Source of the DNA: Herbaspirillum sp. SJZ106
Lineage (GTDB): Bacteria > Pseudomonadota > Gammaproteobacteria > Burkholderiales > Burkholderiaceae_D
Direction of reading: 5' to 3'
DNA: 64,000 nt
Assembly: GCF_006715495.1 (NCBI RefSeq)
Contig: NZ_VFNI01000003.1
Coordinates: 1-64,000, forward strand
In this document: one piece after another, positions 28,884 through 37,526 of the stretch
How the letters are laid out: every line of letters begins with the position of its first letter
How positions within the stretch are numbered: position 1 is the first letter of the stretch
Position numbers and translations under genes: made by a program
Notes under the pieces: generated by a model
What the model was told of the DNA's origin: nothing
The model's input: only the letters and a program-made list of their open reading frames with translations
The model's database searches: none

Positions 28884-29084
28884 ATGAGTACCGTTTTCAC
28901 CGTCAACGACATGACCTGCAACCACTGCGCGAGTGTCATTACCAAGGCCGTCAAGGATGTCGATGCCAACGCCAGGATCGACATCGCCGTGGCAGAAAAG
29001 CGCGTGGCCATCGACAGCGCGCTGCCGGCGCAGGAGTTTGCGGAAGCGATTGCGGAGGCGGGCTATACGCCGGTTGCTGCCTGA
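28884..29084 (+). CDS. copZ: Copper chaperone CopZ
   Basis: Cytosolic copper chaperone of 66 residues, a single HMA domain with the Cu(I) motif MTCNHC (about 10-15). It carries Cu(I) to CopA and possibly to CueR. It is preceded by AAAGGAG and by its own CueR-type promoter, and is divergent from copA. The length is usual for CopZ/Atx1-type proteins. Confidence 0.9.
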   Translation: MSTVFTVNDMTCNHCASVITKAVKDVDANARIDIAVAEKRVAIDSALPAQEFAEAIAEAGYTPVAA

Positions 29085-29120
29085 TTGCAGTGGCGGGAAG
29101 AGACATTTTGCTTAAACAAG

Positions 29121-29216
29121 CCGTCATCCCGGCGCAGGCCGGGATCCAGCGGCGTTTGCCGTATTTCTCCAGCCATTGGCACGACACTGGATCCTGACTT
29201 TCGTCAGGATGACGGC
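29121..29216 (+). repeat. Dispersed intergenic palindromic element, copy 2
   Basis: About 96 bp between copZ and the VWA gene. It shares CGTCATCCCGGCG...GGATCCAGCGGCGTTTG at one end and GGATCCTGAC-TTTC-GTCAGGATGACG at the other with the element at 14281-14372, in reverse orientation. The inner 30 bases are unrelated. Its hairpins also lie where they could end transcription of copZ. Confidence 0.75.
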
Positions 29217-29251
29217 GCGAGAGGGATTGAGGTCGGCGAATACGACAGAGC

Positions 29252-30421
29252 TTATTTGCTCAACAACCGCATCGCCCGCTCCAGCCCGTCGATGGTGAGC
29301 GGGAACATGCGCTCGTTCATCAACTGGCGGATCAGCGCGATCGACTGCCGGTATTGCCATAGCCCTTCCGGTTCCGGATTGAGCCAGGCGAAGTGCGGGA
29401 AGGTGGCCGTGAAGCGTTGCAGCCAGACCGCTCCCGCCTCGGCGTTGTTGTATTCCACCGAGCCGCCGGGTTGCGCCACTTCGTAAGGGCTCATGGTGGC
29501 GTCGCCGACGAAGATCAGCTTGGTGTCCGGCGTGTACTTGCGCAGCACGTCCCAGGTCGGGAAGCGTTCGGCGTGGCGGCGCCGGTTGTTCTTCCACAGG
29601 TAGTCGTAGACGCAGTTGTGGAAGTAGAAGAACTCCATGTTCTTGAACTCGGCGCGCGCGGCCGAGAACAGTTCCTCGGTACGCGCGATGTGGTCGTCCA
29701 TCGAGCCGCCGACGTCGAACAGCATCAGCACCTTGATGTTGTTCTTGCGCTCGGGCTGCATGCGGATGTCGAGATAGCCGGCATTGCTGGCGGTGGCGCG
29801 GATGGTGTCGTCCAGCGCCAGTTCCTCTTCCAGCCCTTCGCGGGCGAACTTGCGCAGGCGGCGCAAGGCCACCTTGATGTTGCGCGTGCCCAGTTCGCGT
29901 TCGCCGTCGTAGTCCTTGTACTCGCGCGCATCCCATACCTTGACCGCGCTGCGGTTCTTGCCGACCCCGCCGATGCGGATGCCTTCCGGGTTGTAGCCGC
30001 CATGGCCGAAGGGCGAGACGCCGCCGGTGCCGATCCATTTGCTGCCGCCTTCGTGGCGCTCCTTCTGTTCATCCAGCAATTGCTTCAGGCGTTCCATCAG
30101 CTTGTCGTAGCCGAACTTCTCGATGGCCGCTTTCTGTTCCGGCGTCAGTTCGCGCTCCAGTTTTTTGAGCAGCCATTCCAGCGGGATCTCGGGCTTCTTC
30201 TCGAACAGGGTTTCGACGCCCTTGAAGTAGGCGCCGAAGGCGCGGTCGAACTTGTCGAAGTTGGCTTCGTCCTTGACCAGGGTGAGGCGGGAAAGATAGT
30301 AGAACTCATCCATCGACGGCGCGATGACCTGCTTGTCCATCGCTTCGAGCAGGGTGAGGAATTCCTTGATCGAAGCCGGCACGCCGGCGTCTTTCACGGT
30401 AAAGAAGAAATCGATCAGCAT
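29252..30421 (-). CDS. VWA-domain protein (CoxE-like)
   Basis: Soluble protein of 389 residues with a C-terminal von Willebrand A/CoxE-like domain: the metal-ion site DVGGSMDDH, then THE-type core elements FVGDATMSPYEV. Such proteins pair with MoxR AAA ATPases as chaperone or metal-insertion modules. The moxR gene lies upstream on the same strand, separated by a GNAT gene. The start follows the GNAT stop by 19 bp. The client complex is unknown. Confidence 0.82.
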   Translation of the reverse strand: MLIDFFFTVKDAGVPASIKEFLTLLEAMDKQVIAPSMDEFYYLSRLTLVKDEANFDKFDRAFGAYFKGVETLFEKKPEIPLEWLLKKLERELTPEQKAAIEKFGYDKLMERLKQLLDEQKERHEGGSKWIGTGGVSPFGHGGYNPEGIRIGGVGKNRSAVKVWDAREYKDYDGERELGTRNIKVALRRLRKFAREGLEEELALDDTIRATASNAGYLDIRMQPERKNNIKVLMLFDVGGSMDDHIARTEELFSAARAEFKNMEFFYFHNCVYDYLWKNNRRRHAERFPTWDVLRKYTPDTKLIFVGDATMSPYEVAQPGGSVEYNNAEAGAVWLQRFTATFPHFAWLNPEPEGLWQYRQSIALIRQLMNERMFPLTIDGLERAMRLLSK

Positions 30422-30440
30422 CGACGTCGGCCGCGGGCGT

Positions 30441-31028
30441 TCAGCGCCCCAGCTTGTACTGCAAGTGGCGCCGCACGGAGGGCCACTCGGATTCGATGAT
30501 GGAAAACACCACGGTATCGCGCAGCGAGCCGTCCGGCATGCGCATGTGGTTGCGCAAGATGCCGTCCTGCTTGGCCCCCAGGCGGGCGATGGCGGCGCGC
30601 GACTGCTGGTTCATCCAGTGGGTGCGGAATTCGACGGCGATGCAGTGCATGTCTTCGAAGGCGTGCGTGAGCATCATCAGCTTGCATTCGGTATTGATGC
30701 CGGTGCGCTGGGCGCTGGCGGCGTACCAGGTGGAGCCGATTTCGACGCGGCGGTTGGCGGCGTCCGCATTCATGTAGGTGGTCATGCCGCACAGCGCACC
30801 GGTGTCGTTGCGCCGGATCACGAAGGGCAGCATGCTGCCTTGCTGCTGCAGGAGCAGGCGGCGCTCGATCTCGGCGCGCATGTTCTCCGGCTTGGGGACG
30901 GAGGTGTACCAGAGCTTCCACAGCTTGCCGTCGGAGACCGCGGCGATCAGGGCGTCGTGGTGTTCGAGGGAAAGCGGTTCGACATTGGCGAAATGGCCTT
31001 TGAGCGTGATCGGCGAGAGGAATTGCAT
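30441..31028 (-). CDS. GNAT-family N-acetyltransferase (RimJ/RimL-like)
   Basis: Acetyltransferase of 195 residues resembling the RimJ/RimL-type acetyltransferase_3 group: LKGHFANVEPLSLEHHDAL at the N-terminus, GSTWYAASAQRTGINTECK in the acetyl-CoA core and RLGAKQDGILRNHMRMPDGS near the end. Targets may be protein N-termini or small amines. A CCGGAGA site precedes the ATG. It lies between moxR (24 bp upstream) and the VWA gene (19 bp downstream), so the three are cotranscribed. Confidence 0.82.
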   Translation of the reverse strand: MQFLSPITLKGHFANVEPLSLEHHDALIAAVSDGKLWKLWYTSVPKPENMRAEIERRLLLQQQGSMLPFVIRRNDTGALCGMTTYMNADAANRRVEIGSTWYAASAQRTGINTECKLMMLTHAFEDMHCIAVEFRTHWMNQQSRAAIARLGAKQDGILRNHMRMPDGSLRDTVVFSIIESEWPSVRRHLQYKLGR

Positions 31029-31052
31029 GGCGTCTCCGGGGCGGGTGGCAAG

Positions 31053-31919
31053 CTAGCGGTTGTTGCGCGACATGAACACCAGGCGCTCGAACAGGTGGAC
31101 GTCCTGTTCGTTCTTGAGCAGCGCGCCGTGCAGCGGCGGCACGGCGGCCTTGCCATCCTGGCTGTGCAGCGCCTCGGGCGGGATATCTTCTGCCATCAGC
31201 AGTTTGAGCCAGTCGATCAGTTCCGAGGTCGACGGCTTCTTCTTCAGGCCGGGCACGTCGCGCACTTCATAGAAGCTCTGCAGCGCCTGCGCCAGCAACT
31301 CGCGCTTGAGGTGCGGGAAGTGCACGTCGACAATCTGCTGCATGGTGTCCTTGTCGGGGAACTTGATGTAGTGGAAAAAGCAGCGGCGCAGGAAGGCGTC
31401 GGGCAATTCCTTCTCGTTGTTGGAGGTGATTACCACCAGCGGCCGGTGCCTGGCCTTGACCATTTCGCGCGTTTCGTAGACGTAGAACTCCATCCGGTCG
31501 ATTTCGCGCAGCAGGTCGTTGGGGAACTCTATGTCGGCTTTGTCGATCTCGTCGATGAGCAGCACCACCGGTTCCGGCGAAGTGAACGCCTGCCACAGCA
31601 CGCCCTTGACGATGTAGTTGTGGATGTCCTTGACCCGTTCGTCGCCCAGTTGCGAATCGCGCAGGCGCGAGACCGCGTCGTATTCATACAAGCCTTGCTG
31701 CGCCTTGGTGGTGGACTTGATGTGCCATTGCAGCAGCGGGCGATCCAGCGCCGCCGCCACTTCCTCGGCCAGCATGGTCTTGCCGGTGCCGGGTTCGCCC
31801 TTGATGAGCAGCGGGCGCTGCAGCGTCAGCGCGGCATTGACGGCCAGCTTGAGGTCGTCGGTGGCGACGTAGGTGGCGGAGCCGGCAAAGCGTTGCGGGC
31901 GTGCGGAATGGTCGTGCAT
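31053..31919 (-). CDS. MoxR-family AAA+ ATPase
   Basis: AAA+ chaperone ATPase of 288 residues. Walker A GEPGTGKTM, Walker B LLIDEIDKAD, sensor ITSNNEKELPDAFLRRC and the conserved FLRRCFFHYI are visible. It probably works with the VWA protein of the same operon to remodel or activate a target. The start at 31919 (MHDHSARPQRF) has an AAGGA site; the frame remains open to 32045. First gene of the moxR-GNAT-VWA run. Confidence 0.87.
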   Translation of the reverse strand: MHDHSARPQRFAGSATYVATDDLKLAVNAALTLQRPLLIKGEPGTGKTMLAEEVAAALDRPLLQWHIKSTTKAQQGLYEYDAVSRLRDSQLGDERVKDIHNYIVKGVLWQAFTSPEPVVLLIDEIDKADIEFPNDLLREIDRMEFYVYETREMVKARHRPLVVITSNNEKELPDAFLRRCFFHYIKFPDKDTMQQIVDVHFPHLKRELLAQALQSFYEVRDVPGLKKKPSTSELIDWLKLLMAEDIPPEALHSQDGKAAVPPLHGALLKNEQDVHLFERLVFMSRNNR

Positions 31920-32162
31920 GGGCGCGGTCCTTGGCGAGGTCTCGATTGTCGGGCCGCGCCGTCCTGTGCATGATGGGATGCAGGCAGGCGGCGCGATGAT
32001 GTGGTTCTGTGCGGCCAATTTCCTGCACAGGGTGCTGCAGCGCAAGACATCGGCTTGTCAATTTGAACGAGTATAAGGGAAAACCCCGCTTGGCTCCGCG
32101 GGTTGAAATTTGCGGATTCGCCCTTATTTATGGGTTCCGCATGCATAACGCTGACAAGACAC

Positions 32163-34412
32163 ATGAAATTCCTGTTCTTCAAAATGCTGGTGGTGTGGAG
32201 ACGCCTGCGGCACGGCATGCAGGCACGCTACATGGCCCGCCATGATGCCGGGTTGCAACTCGACAGCTTGATGCGTCGCGCCGATCCGGCCTCGGCCTGG
32301 CATGAGCGTGCCAACTGGCTGATCGATGTTGCCGAGTGGCTGCGCCACCGGCCCGCGGTGTCGCTGCTGGATCGCCAGGCCTGGGGCAAGGTCCGCAGCC
32401 AGCGGCTGGCGTTCATGCTGGACTGGCTCGACCAGCACCGCGAGGTGCGCCGCAACGTGCAGAATGCGATGCAAAAGACCCTGCGCGAGGCCAACGGGCC
32501 GGAGCTGTTTTCCACCACCGGCCTGCCGCATGAGCCAGGCTTCTTCGGCGAACTGGCCGAACGACTGGCGCGCATGGTCCTGCCGCGCCATCTGTCCCCG
32601 ACCGACCTGTCTTCGCTTTTTACCGCGCTGTTTCCCGATCCGGACGATGCCAACTGGCTGCTGGAACTGGACAATGAACTGCTGGTGCGGCTATGGAAGC
32701 TGCTTGCCGACGACGGCATTTCGCACATGTACTGGCAGCAGATCGAAGAGGCTATTACCTACCTGACCACGACGGTGATCGCCGACGGCATCAGCCCGGC
32801 CTTCCGCCAGCGCCTGGAACCCAAGATGCCGATGCGCGCCACGCCTTTCCTGGCGCTGCGGCGCGAGATCGAGGCGTGGCTGCGCGCCAACCCCTACGAC
32901 CCGGCCGCGCTGCGCAGCGTGCGCATGCTGGTGGCGGTGTGCCATGCGCAGACCGACCGCATCTATGCCCACCTGGACGAATATGGCGTCTCGGTCAGCC
33001 TGGTGTACCGCATCGAGCGCATGCGCGCGCACCTGCAGCGCATCGGCCGCCTCATCGATGTGCGCGCGGCCGTGCCCGGCGAACCGGGGGCGGGGCGCGT
33101 GCAGCTGTTGCTGGCCGACCTGATTTCGGCGCACCACAACCGCGGTTCGGTGCGCGGCCTGATGCGCCGCAGTTTCGCGCTGCTGGCGCGCAAGATGGTC
33201 GAGCGCAACGCCAACCACGGCGAACATGCCATCGCGCGCGACGCTGCCGGCTACCGCAAGGTGCTCAGGGGCGGCCTGCTGGGCGGCGCGGTATTGGCCG
33301 GCACGGCGCTGCTGCAGATCGGGGTAGCCAGGCTGGGCACCGCGCATTTCTTCGAGGGCGCGCTGGCGTCGCTCAACTACGCGGTGAGCTTCCTGCTGAT
33401 TGCCGCCGCAGGCGGTGTGCTGGCTACGCGCCAGCCGGCCGTGACGGCGCCGGCGCTGGCCTCGCGCATGGGCGAACTGGATGCCGATGGCATGCGTAGC
33501 CTGATCGCCGAAGCGGGCTTGCTGCTGCGTTCGCAATCGGCGGCCATCTTCGGCAACCTGTTGGCGGTGGCGCCGGTGGCGGCCCTGGTTTGCGCGGCCG
33601 GCTGGTTCCTGTTCGGCGTGGTGCCGATGAGAACCGGGCAGGCGCATGCCGAGCTGGCTTCCCTGTCGCTGGTCGGCCCCACGCCGCTCTATGCCGCGCT
33701 GACCGGTGTGCTGCTGTGGCTGTCGAGCCTGGCGGCGGGGTTTGCCGACAACTGGTTCGCCTTGCGCCGCGTGCGCGAAATCATGTCCCACCAGCGCCGC
33801 CTGGTGCATGCGCTCGGCCACTTGCGCGCCGAGCGTTGCGCGGCCTGGCTGGAACGCAATGTCGCCACCATTTCCGGCAGCGTGGTGCTGGGTTTGCTGC
33901 TGGGAATGACGCCGGTGCTGGCGGAATTCTTCGGCCTGCCGCTGGAGGTGCGCCAGGTGACGCTGGCCGCCGGCACCTTGGCGGCGGCGGCATTCAGCCT
34001 CGGCTGGCAAGCGTTGGTCACGCCGGAATTCTGGCTGGCCGCCGGCGGTGTGGCCATCAGTGCGTTCTTGAGCGTGGGCGTGGCGTTCGGCTGCGCATTG
34101 GCGCTGGCCTTGCGCGCGCGCGACGTGCCGCGCCGCATGCGGCGTTTGGTCCAGAGGGCGGTGTTGCGCCGCTTCGTCACTGCGCCGGCATTCTTCATCT
34201 TTCCCGAACGCGCCGGGGCGGGCGCCGATGCGGCGGTGCACGATGAGGAAGACAGTGGCGAGGATGAGGATGGAAGCAACGGCGCAGACGATGGCGGCGG
34301 GGCCGCGGCCGATATCGCCGACGGCGCGCAAACACTGGCCGAATGGCCTGGCGAGAGCGCCCGCGACAGCGAACGCAGCGTCCATCCCGAGGGGTTGCGG
34401 CGGCACGGATGA
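32163..34412 (+). CDS. Gcr-type 'site-specific recombinase' family membrane protein
   Basis: Large protein of about 749 residues matching the PF10136 family, named after gonococcal Gcr. It has a soluble helical N-terminal half (about 1-370) and several transmembrane helices in the second half (LLGGAVLAGTALLQIGVA; AVSFLLIAAAGGVLA; LAVAPVAALVCAAGWFLF; SVVLGLLLGMTPVLAEFF). The membrane topology makes the recombinase name doubtful. The tail of about 60 residues is extremely acidic and Gly/Ala-rich (DEEDSGEDEDGSNGADDGGG). The start at 32163 is chosen by the hydrophobic MKFLFFKM; an earlier ATG at 32103 is possible. Confidence 0.75.
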   Translation: MKFLFFKMLVVWRRLRHGMQARYMARHDAGLQLDSLMRRADPASAWHERANWLIDVAEWLRHRPAVSLLDRQAWGKVRSQRLAFMLDWLDQHREVRRNVQNAMQKTLREANGPELFSTTGLPHEPGFFGELAERLARMVLPRHLSPTDLSSLFTALFPDPDDANWLLELDNELLVRLWKLLADDGISHMYWQQIEEAITYLTTTVIADGISPAFRQRLEPKMPMRATPFLALRREIEAWLRANPYDPAALRSVRMLVAVCHAQTDRIYAHLDEYGVSVSLVYRIERMRAHLQRIGRLIDVRAAVPGEPGAGRVQLLLADLISAHHNRGSVRGLMRRSFALLARKMVERNANHGEHAIARDAAGYRKVLRGGLLGGAVLAGTALLQIGVARLGTAHFFEGALASLNYAVSFLLIAAAGGVLATRQPAVTAPALASRMGELDADGMRSLIAEAGLLLRSQSAAIFGNLLAVAPVAALVCAAGWFLFGVVPMRTGQAHAELASLSLVGPTPLYAALTGVLLWLSSLAAGFADNWFALRRVREIMSHQRRLVHALGHLRAERCAAWLERNVATISGSVVLGLLLGMTPVLAEFFGLPLEVRQVTLAAGTLAAAAFSLGWQALVTPEFWLAAGGVAISAFLSVGVAFGCALALALRARDVPRRMRRLVQRAVLRRFVTAPAFFIFPERAGAGADAAVHDEEDSGEDEDGSNGADDGGGAAADIADGAQTLAEWPGESARDSERSVHPEGLRRHG

Positions 34413-34746
34413 GTATTGATTGATTGCCAAGAATATACCCGTCATATTGCAGTGCATATATTGGGGTATTTCCTGCAAGCCCGCTCCAGGCGGGCTGTTG
34501 CGCCGATTTGCAGGGCGCCCGGGCGACGCCTATTGATGAAATGAGTTCTAGGTTAGAATCGAACGGTTTTTTGCGTAAGCAGGGGGAGTGGAGAGACACG
34601 CTTAAGCCGAAAGAACGGTTGAGCCACAGTAAAACAGCCAAACCTGCCGAACCAGTGTGCAAATGAACCTGTAAGACAAATTGCCGCCGGTTGCAAAAGA
34701 TTCGTTTCGGAACCAGCTCTAAGTCCAATTTACTTACCCTGCGAAC
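34413..34746. other. Intergenic region upstream of the cytochrome pair
   Basis: About 330 bp. It contains the hairpin AGCCCGC-TCCAG-GCGGGCT at 34478-34496, which may end the preceding gene although no T-run follows. An AT-richer stretch near 34540-34575 could hold the cytochrome promoter. No gene is seen. Confidence 0.4.
34478..34496 (+). terminator. Possible terminator hairpin after the Gcr-type gene
   Basis: Perfect 7-bp GC-rich stem AGCCCGC/GCGGGCT with loop TCCAG, 66 bp after the stop. It lacks a clear T-tract, so it may instead be an mRNA-stabilising structure. Confidence 0.35.
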
Positions 34747-35067
34747 ATGAAAAAACACCTCGTGCTTCTTGCCTTCCTTGGCGTTGTCGGCAGTGTGTCT
34801 GCGGCGGACATCGTCGGTAATGCCAAGGCTGCTGAAAATAAAGTGTCCATGTGTATCGGATGCCACGGCATCCCCGGCTACAAAGCCTCCTTCCCCGAGG
34901 TCTACCAGGTGCCCATGCTGGGCGGTCAATCCCCCAAATACATCGAAAATGCGCTGCGCGCCTACCAGAAGGGCGAACGCAGGCATCCATCGATGCAGGG
35001 CATTGCCGGCAGCCTGTCGGACCAGGATATTGCCGACCTGGCCGCCTATTATTCGCAGCAGAAGTGA
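34747..35067 (+). CDS. Small c-type cytochrome (class I)
   Basis: Periplasmic electron carrier of 106 residues. A signal peptide (MKKHLVLLAFLGVVGSVSAA) is followed by the haem-binding CIGCH at about residue 36 and Met ligands available in VPMLGGQSP or HPSMQGIAG. It ends YYSQQK. The second cytochrome starts 14 bp downstream, so the two form an operon. They resemble the two halves of cytochrome c4/c553-type proteins. The partner oxidase is not in this window. Confidence 0.85.
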   Translation: MKKHLVLLAFLGVVGSVSAADIVGNAKAAENKVSMCIGCHGIPGYKASFPEVYQVPMLGGQSPKYIENALRAYQKGERRHPSMQGIAGSLSDQDIADLAAYYSQQK

Positions 35068-35081
35068 GGGGGACGCACAAG

Positions 35082-35438
35082 ATGAAAAACATTCTTACCC
35101 AGATGGCCGCGGCGTTGGCCGTATTGTCCGCCGTTGCCTTGCCGGCCCGGGCCGCCGACCTTGTTGCCGGCCGCGCGCTGGTCGAGAAGTACAACTGCGC
35201 TTCTTGCCACGGCAAGGACTACAACTCGCCGATCGATCCTTCCTATCCGAAGCTGGCCGGCCAGCATGAGGATTACCTCAAGCATGCGCTGATGGCGTAC
35301 CGCCGCGGCGACACCGCCATGAACGGACGCACCAACGCCATCATGGCGGCGCAGGCCAAGCCGCTGACCGATCGGGATATCCAGAATATCGCCGCCTACC
35401 TGCATAGCCTGCCGGGTACGCTGGTGCTGCGCAAGTAA
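35082..35438 (+). CDS. Small c-type cytochrome, second of a pair
   Basis: Periplasmic cytochrome of 118 residues with a signal peptide (to about AARAADL) and one haem site CASCH, then MNGRTNAIMAAQ as a likely Met-ligand region. It shares the pattern YPKLAGQHEDYLKHALMAYR and DIQNIAAYLHSL with the upstream gene (GGQSPKYIENALRAYQKGER; DIADLAAYYS), showing an old duplication. The ATG at 35082 gives an immediate signal peptide. A terminator follows 24 bp after the stop. Confidence 0.86.
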   Translation: MKNILTQMAAALAVLSAVALPARAADLVAGRALVEKYNCASCHGKDYNSPIDPSYPKLAGQHEDYLKHALMAYRRGDTAMNGRTNAIMAAQAKPLTDRDIQNIAAYLHSLPGTLVLRK

Positions 35439-35462
35439 GCGGGCAATTGCTGGCGCCCCATG

Positions 35463-35492
35463 AAAAAGCCACGCGATACAGCGTGGCTTTTT
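35463..35492. terminator. Bidirectional terminator between cytochromes and DUF1841
   Basis: AAAAAGCCACGC and GCGTGGCTTTTT form a 12-bp stem with a 6-base loop between convergent genes. Confidence 0.82.
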
Positions 35493-35522
35493 CGTCTGAT
35501 CGCGATGGCGCCGGCAGTCAAG

Positions 35523-35954
35523 TCAGGTTTGCGCGCGGCGCCTGATGCTGTCGATATAGGCTGCGCCATCGGGAGGCAGGCCGTTGCGCTGGGAATTCCA
35601 GATCATCTGGCCCAAGCATTCCATGATCTCGTGATGCGCCTCATGTTCGGAACCGCGGCGCTGCGCCAGCATCTGGAAGGCGGCGCGGATGCCGGGCGGC
35701 TGGTCGATGGAAATCTGTTCGGTAATCGAGAGATGCATCGACAGGTGCAGGAAAGGGTTGGACTGGCCGCGCTCGACCGAATAGTCGGTGGCGATGGCCT
35801 GTTCGACGTCGCCCAGCGCCTCTTCATATTCCGGATGCTGGATGATCCAGTCGCGTGCGATCGCTTCGAGCGGGGTCAGGACTTCGTGGCTGCGGTGCTT
35901 GCGGTAAGCGTCGCAGAAAAAGCGGCGGACATCGTGCTGGGAGGGGGTGAACAT
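35523..35954 (-). CDS. DUF1841 family protein
   Basis: Soluble protein of 143 residues, no signal peptide. The sequence MFTPSQHDVRRFFCDAYRKH, the NPFLHLSMHLSITEQ stretch and GECLGQMIW-like HEIMECLGQMIWNSQ are the hallmarks of DUF1841, a family widespread in beta- and gammaproteobacteria with no established function. It is close to nth/rsxB in this window. Monocistronic. Confidence 0.85.
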   Translation of the reverse strand: MFTPSQHDVRRFFCDAYRKHRSHEVLTPLEAIARDWIIQHPEYEEALGDVEQAIATDYSVERGQSNPFLHLSMHLSITEQISIDQPPGIRAAFQMLAQRRGSEHEAHHEIMECLGQMIWNSQRNGLPPDGAAYIDSIRRRAQT

Positions 35955-36218
35955 GATGCGGGGAAACGAAAATTCAAACCTCTATTTTACGCCGCATCGC
36001 GCCGGGCTTCAGGATCGCCATGCGCAGGCGGGCGCATGAGGCGATCATCGCCGGCCACCACGGCGGGATTGTCTTGAAGTAATATTGTTGCCGGGAACCA
36101 AAAGAGCGCATTGCGCCAAACATCGCGGGCATCAACGCCCCATGCTTCATCGGTGAAATGCGTCCTGCTTGTCAGCAGAACCCGGCCGGCTGGGCCGGGC
36201 ACAAAGAGGGGAAATCGC

Positions 36219-37490
36219 ATGCGTCCTGCAGGCAGTTTTTTACCGTACCTCCGTTTTCCGGGCCGTTTTCATTTTCGTCGTGTCGCGCTTGTCGTGCTGG
36301 TTGCGGCAGGGGCATTGGCCGCAGGCGCCGGGCAGGCCAAGCCGGCCGCGGCAAAGAAGGCCGCTGAGCAGCGCGAGGCGCCGGCGGCAACGGCGCAAGC
36401 CGCCGACGACGAGGGCGCGATACTGCCGGTCGGCTTTGCCGGGCCGTTGTCGGGCCCATCCGCGGGCGTGGGCAAAAGCATGCTCAACGCGGTGCGGCTG
36501 GCGCTGGACGAGGCCAACCGCCGCGGCGTGCGCATCGCTGGCAAGAATTACCGTTTCAAGCTGGTGGCGCAGGACGACCGCGCCGATGCCGCCACCGCCG
36601 AATACGTCGCGCGTTATCTGGTGAGCCAGCATGTGGTGGGCGTGGTCGGCCACTGGAACAGCGGCGCCAGCCTGGCGGCGGCGCCGGTATACCACGCGGC
36701 CGGCGTGGCCCAGATATCGCCCGCGACCATGAGCCGCAAGTTCACGGCCCAGGCCTATCCGGGCGTGTTCCGCACGATTGCCAACAACGACGCGGTGGGC
36801 CGGTTCTCCGCCGAATACGCGGTGCAAAAGCTGGGGGTGAAGACGCTGGCCACCATCGACGACCGCACGCCGTTCGGCCAGGGGCTGGCCGAACAGGTCG
36901 CCCGGACTGCGCGCGACCTGGGCATCAAGGTGATCGGCAGCTATTCGGTGAGCGACAAGACCTCGGATTTCAACGCGCCGCTGATCGAAATGCGCAAGCG
37001 CAATCCCGACCTGATCTTCTTCGGTGGCCTGGACTGGCAGGCCGGGCTACTGGCCAAGGCCATCAAGCGCCTGAAGATCGATAGCCGGCTCATGGCCTCG
37101 GCCGGCACGGTAGGCCTGCCCTTCCTGATGCAGGCCGGCGCCGATGGCAATGGCGTGCTGGTGCTGGAGCCGGGGCCGTCGCTGGAGAAGATGCCGGGCT
37201 GGAAATCGTTCCGCCAGCGTTACGGGCAGAACTTCGATACCGATATCGACCTGTACGCCACCTTCGCCTATGACGCCGCGCAGGCGCTGGTCAATGCCAT
37301 CGGCCAGGCCGGCAGCGCCGAGCCATCCGCCATCGTGCAAGCGCTGCATAAGCTGCGCTTCAATGGCGTGAGCGGCGCCATCGCCTTCAACGAGGAAGGC
37401 GACCTGCTCAACCCGATATTGACCATGTATGAGGTGCGGGAGATGCGCTGGGTGCCGGTGCTGCAGATCAATGGCGAGGCGGCGCGCTGA
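36219..37490 (+). CDS. Orphan branched-chain amino acid-type ABC binding protein (LivK family)
   Basis: Periplasmic binding protein (Peripla_BP_6), 423 residues. A long N-terminal membrane segment (RRVALVVLVAAGALAAGAG) is followed by an Ala/Lys/Glu-rich linker. The two-lobed binding domain shows LPVGFAGPLSGPSAGVGKSM, VVGHWNSGASLAAAPVYH and DLYATFAYDAAQALVNAI. The start at 36219 has an AGAGGGGAA site. No permease or ATPase gene is adjacent, so it either serves a distant transporter or acts as a sensor. Ligand unknown. Confidence 0.82.
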   Translation: MRPAGSFLPYLRFPGRFHFRRVALVVLVAAGALAAGAGQAKPAAAKKAAEQREAPAATAQAADDEGAILPVGFAGPLSGPSAGVGKSMLNAVRLALDEANRRGVRIAGKNYRFKLVAQDDRADAATAEYVARYLVSQHVVGVVGHWNSGASLAAAPVYHAAGVAQISPATMSRKFTAQAYPGVFRTIANNDAVGRFSAEYAVQKLGVKTLATIDDRTPFGQGLAEQVARTARDLGIKVIGSYSVSDKTSDFNAPLIEMRKRNPDLIFFGGLDWQAGLLAKAIKRLKIDSRLMASAGTVGLPFLMQAGADGNGVLVLEPGPSLEKMPGWKSFRQRYGQNFDTDIDLYATFAYDAAQALVNAIGQAGSAEPSAIVQALHKLRFNGVSGAIAFNEEGDLLNPILTMYEVREMRWVPVLQINGEAAR

Positions 37491-37526
37491 GGCGCAGCAT
37501 TTGTCCGCCGCGCCTGATATGGCGGC

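Noticed and set aside
32163-34412. True site-specific DNA recombinase
   Set aside because: No tyrosine- or serine-recombinase active-site signature and several membrane helices; kept only as a family name.
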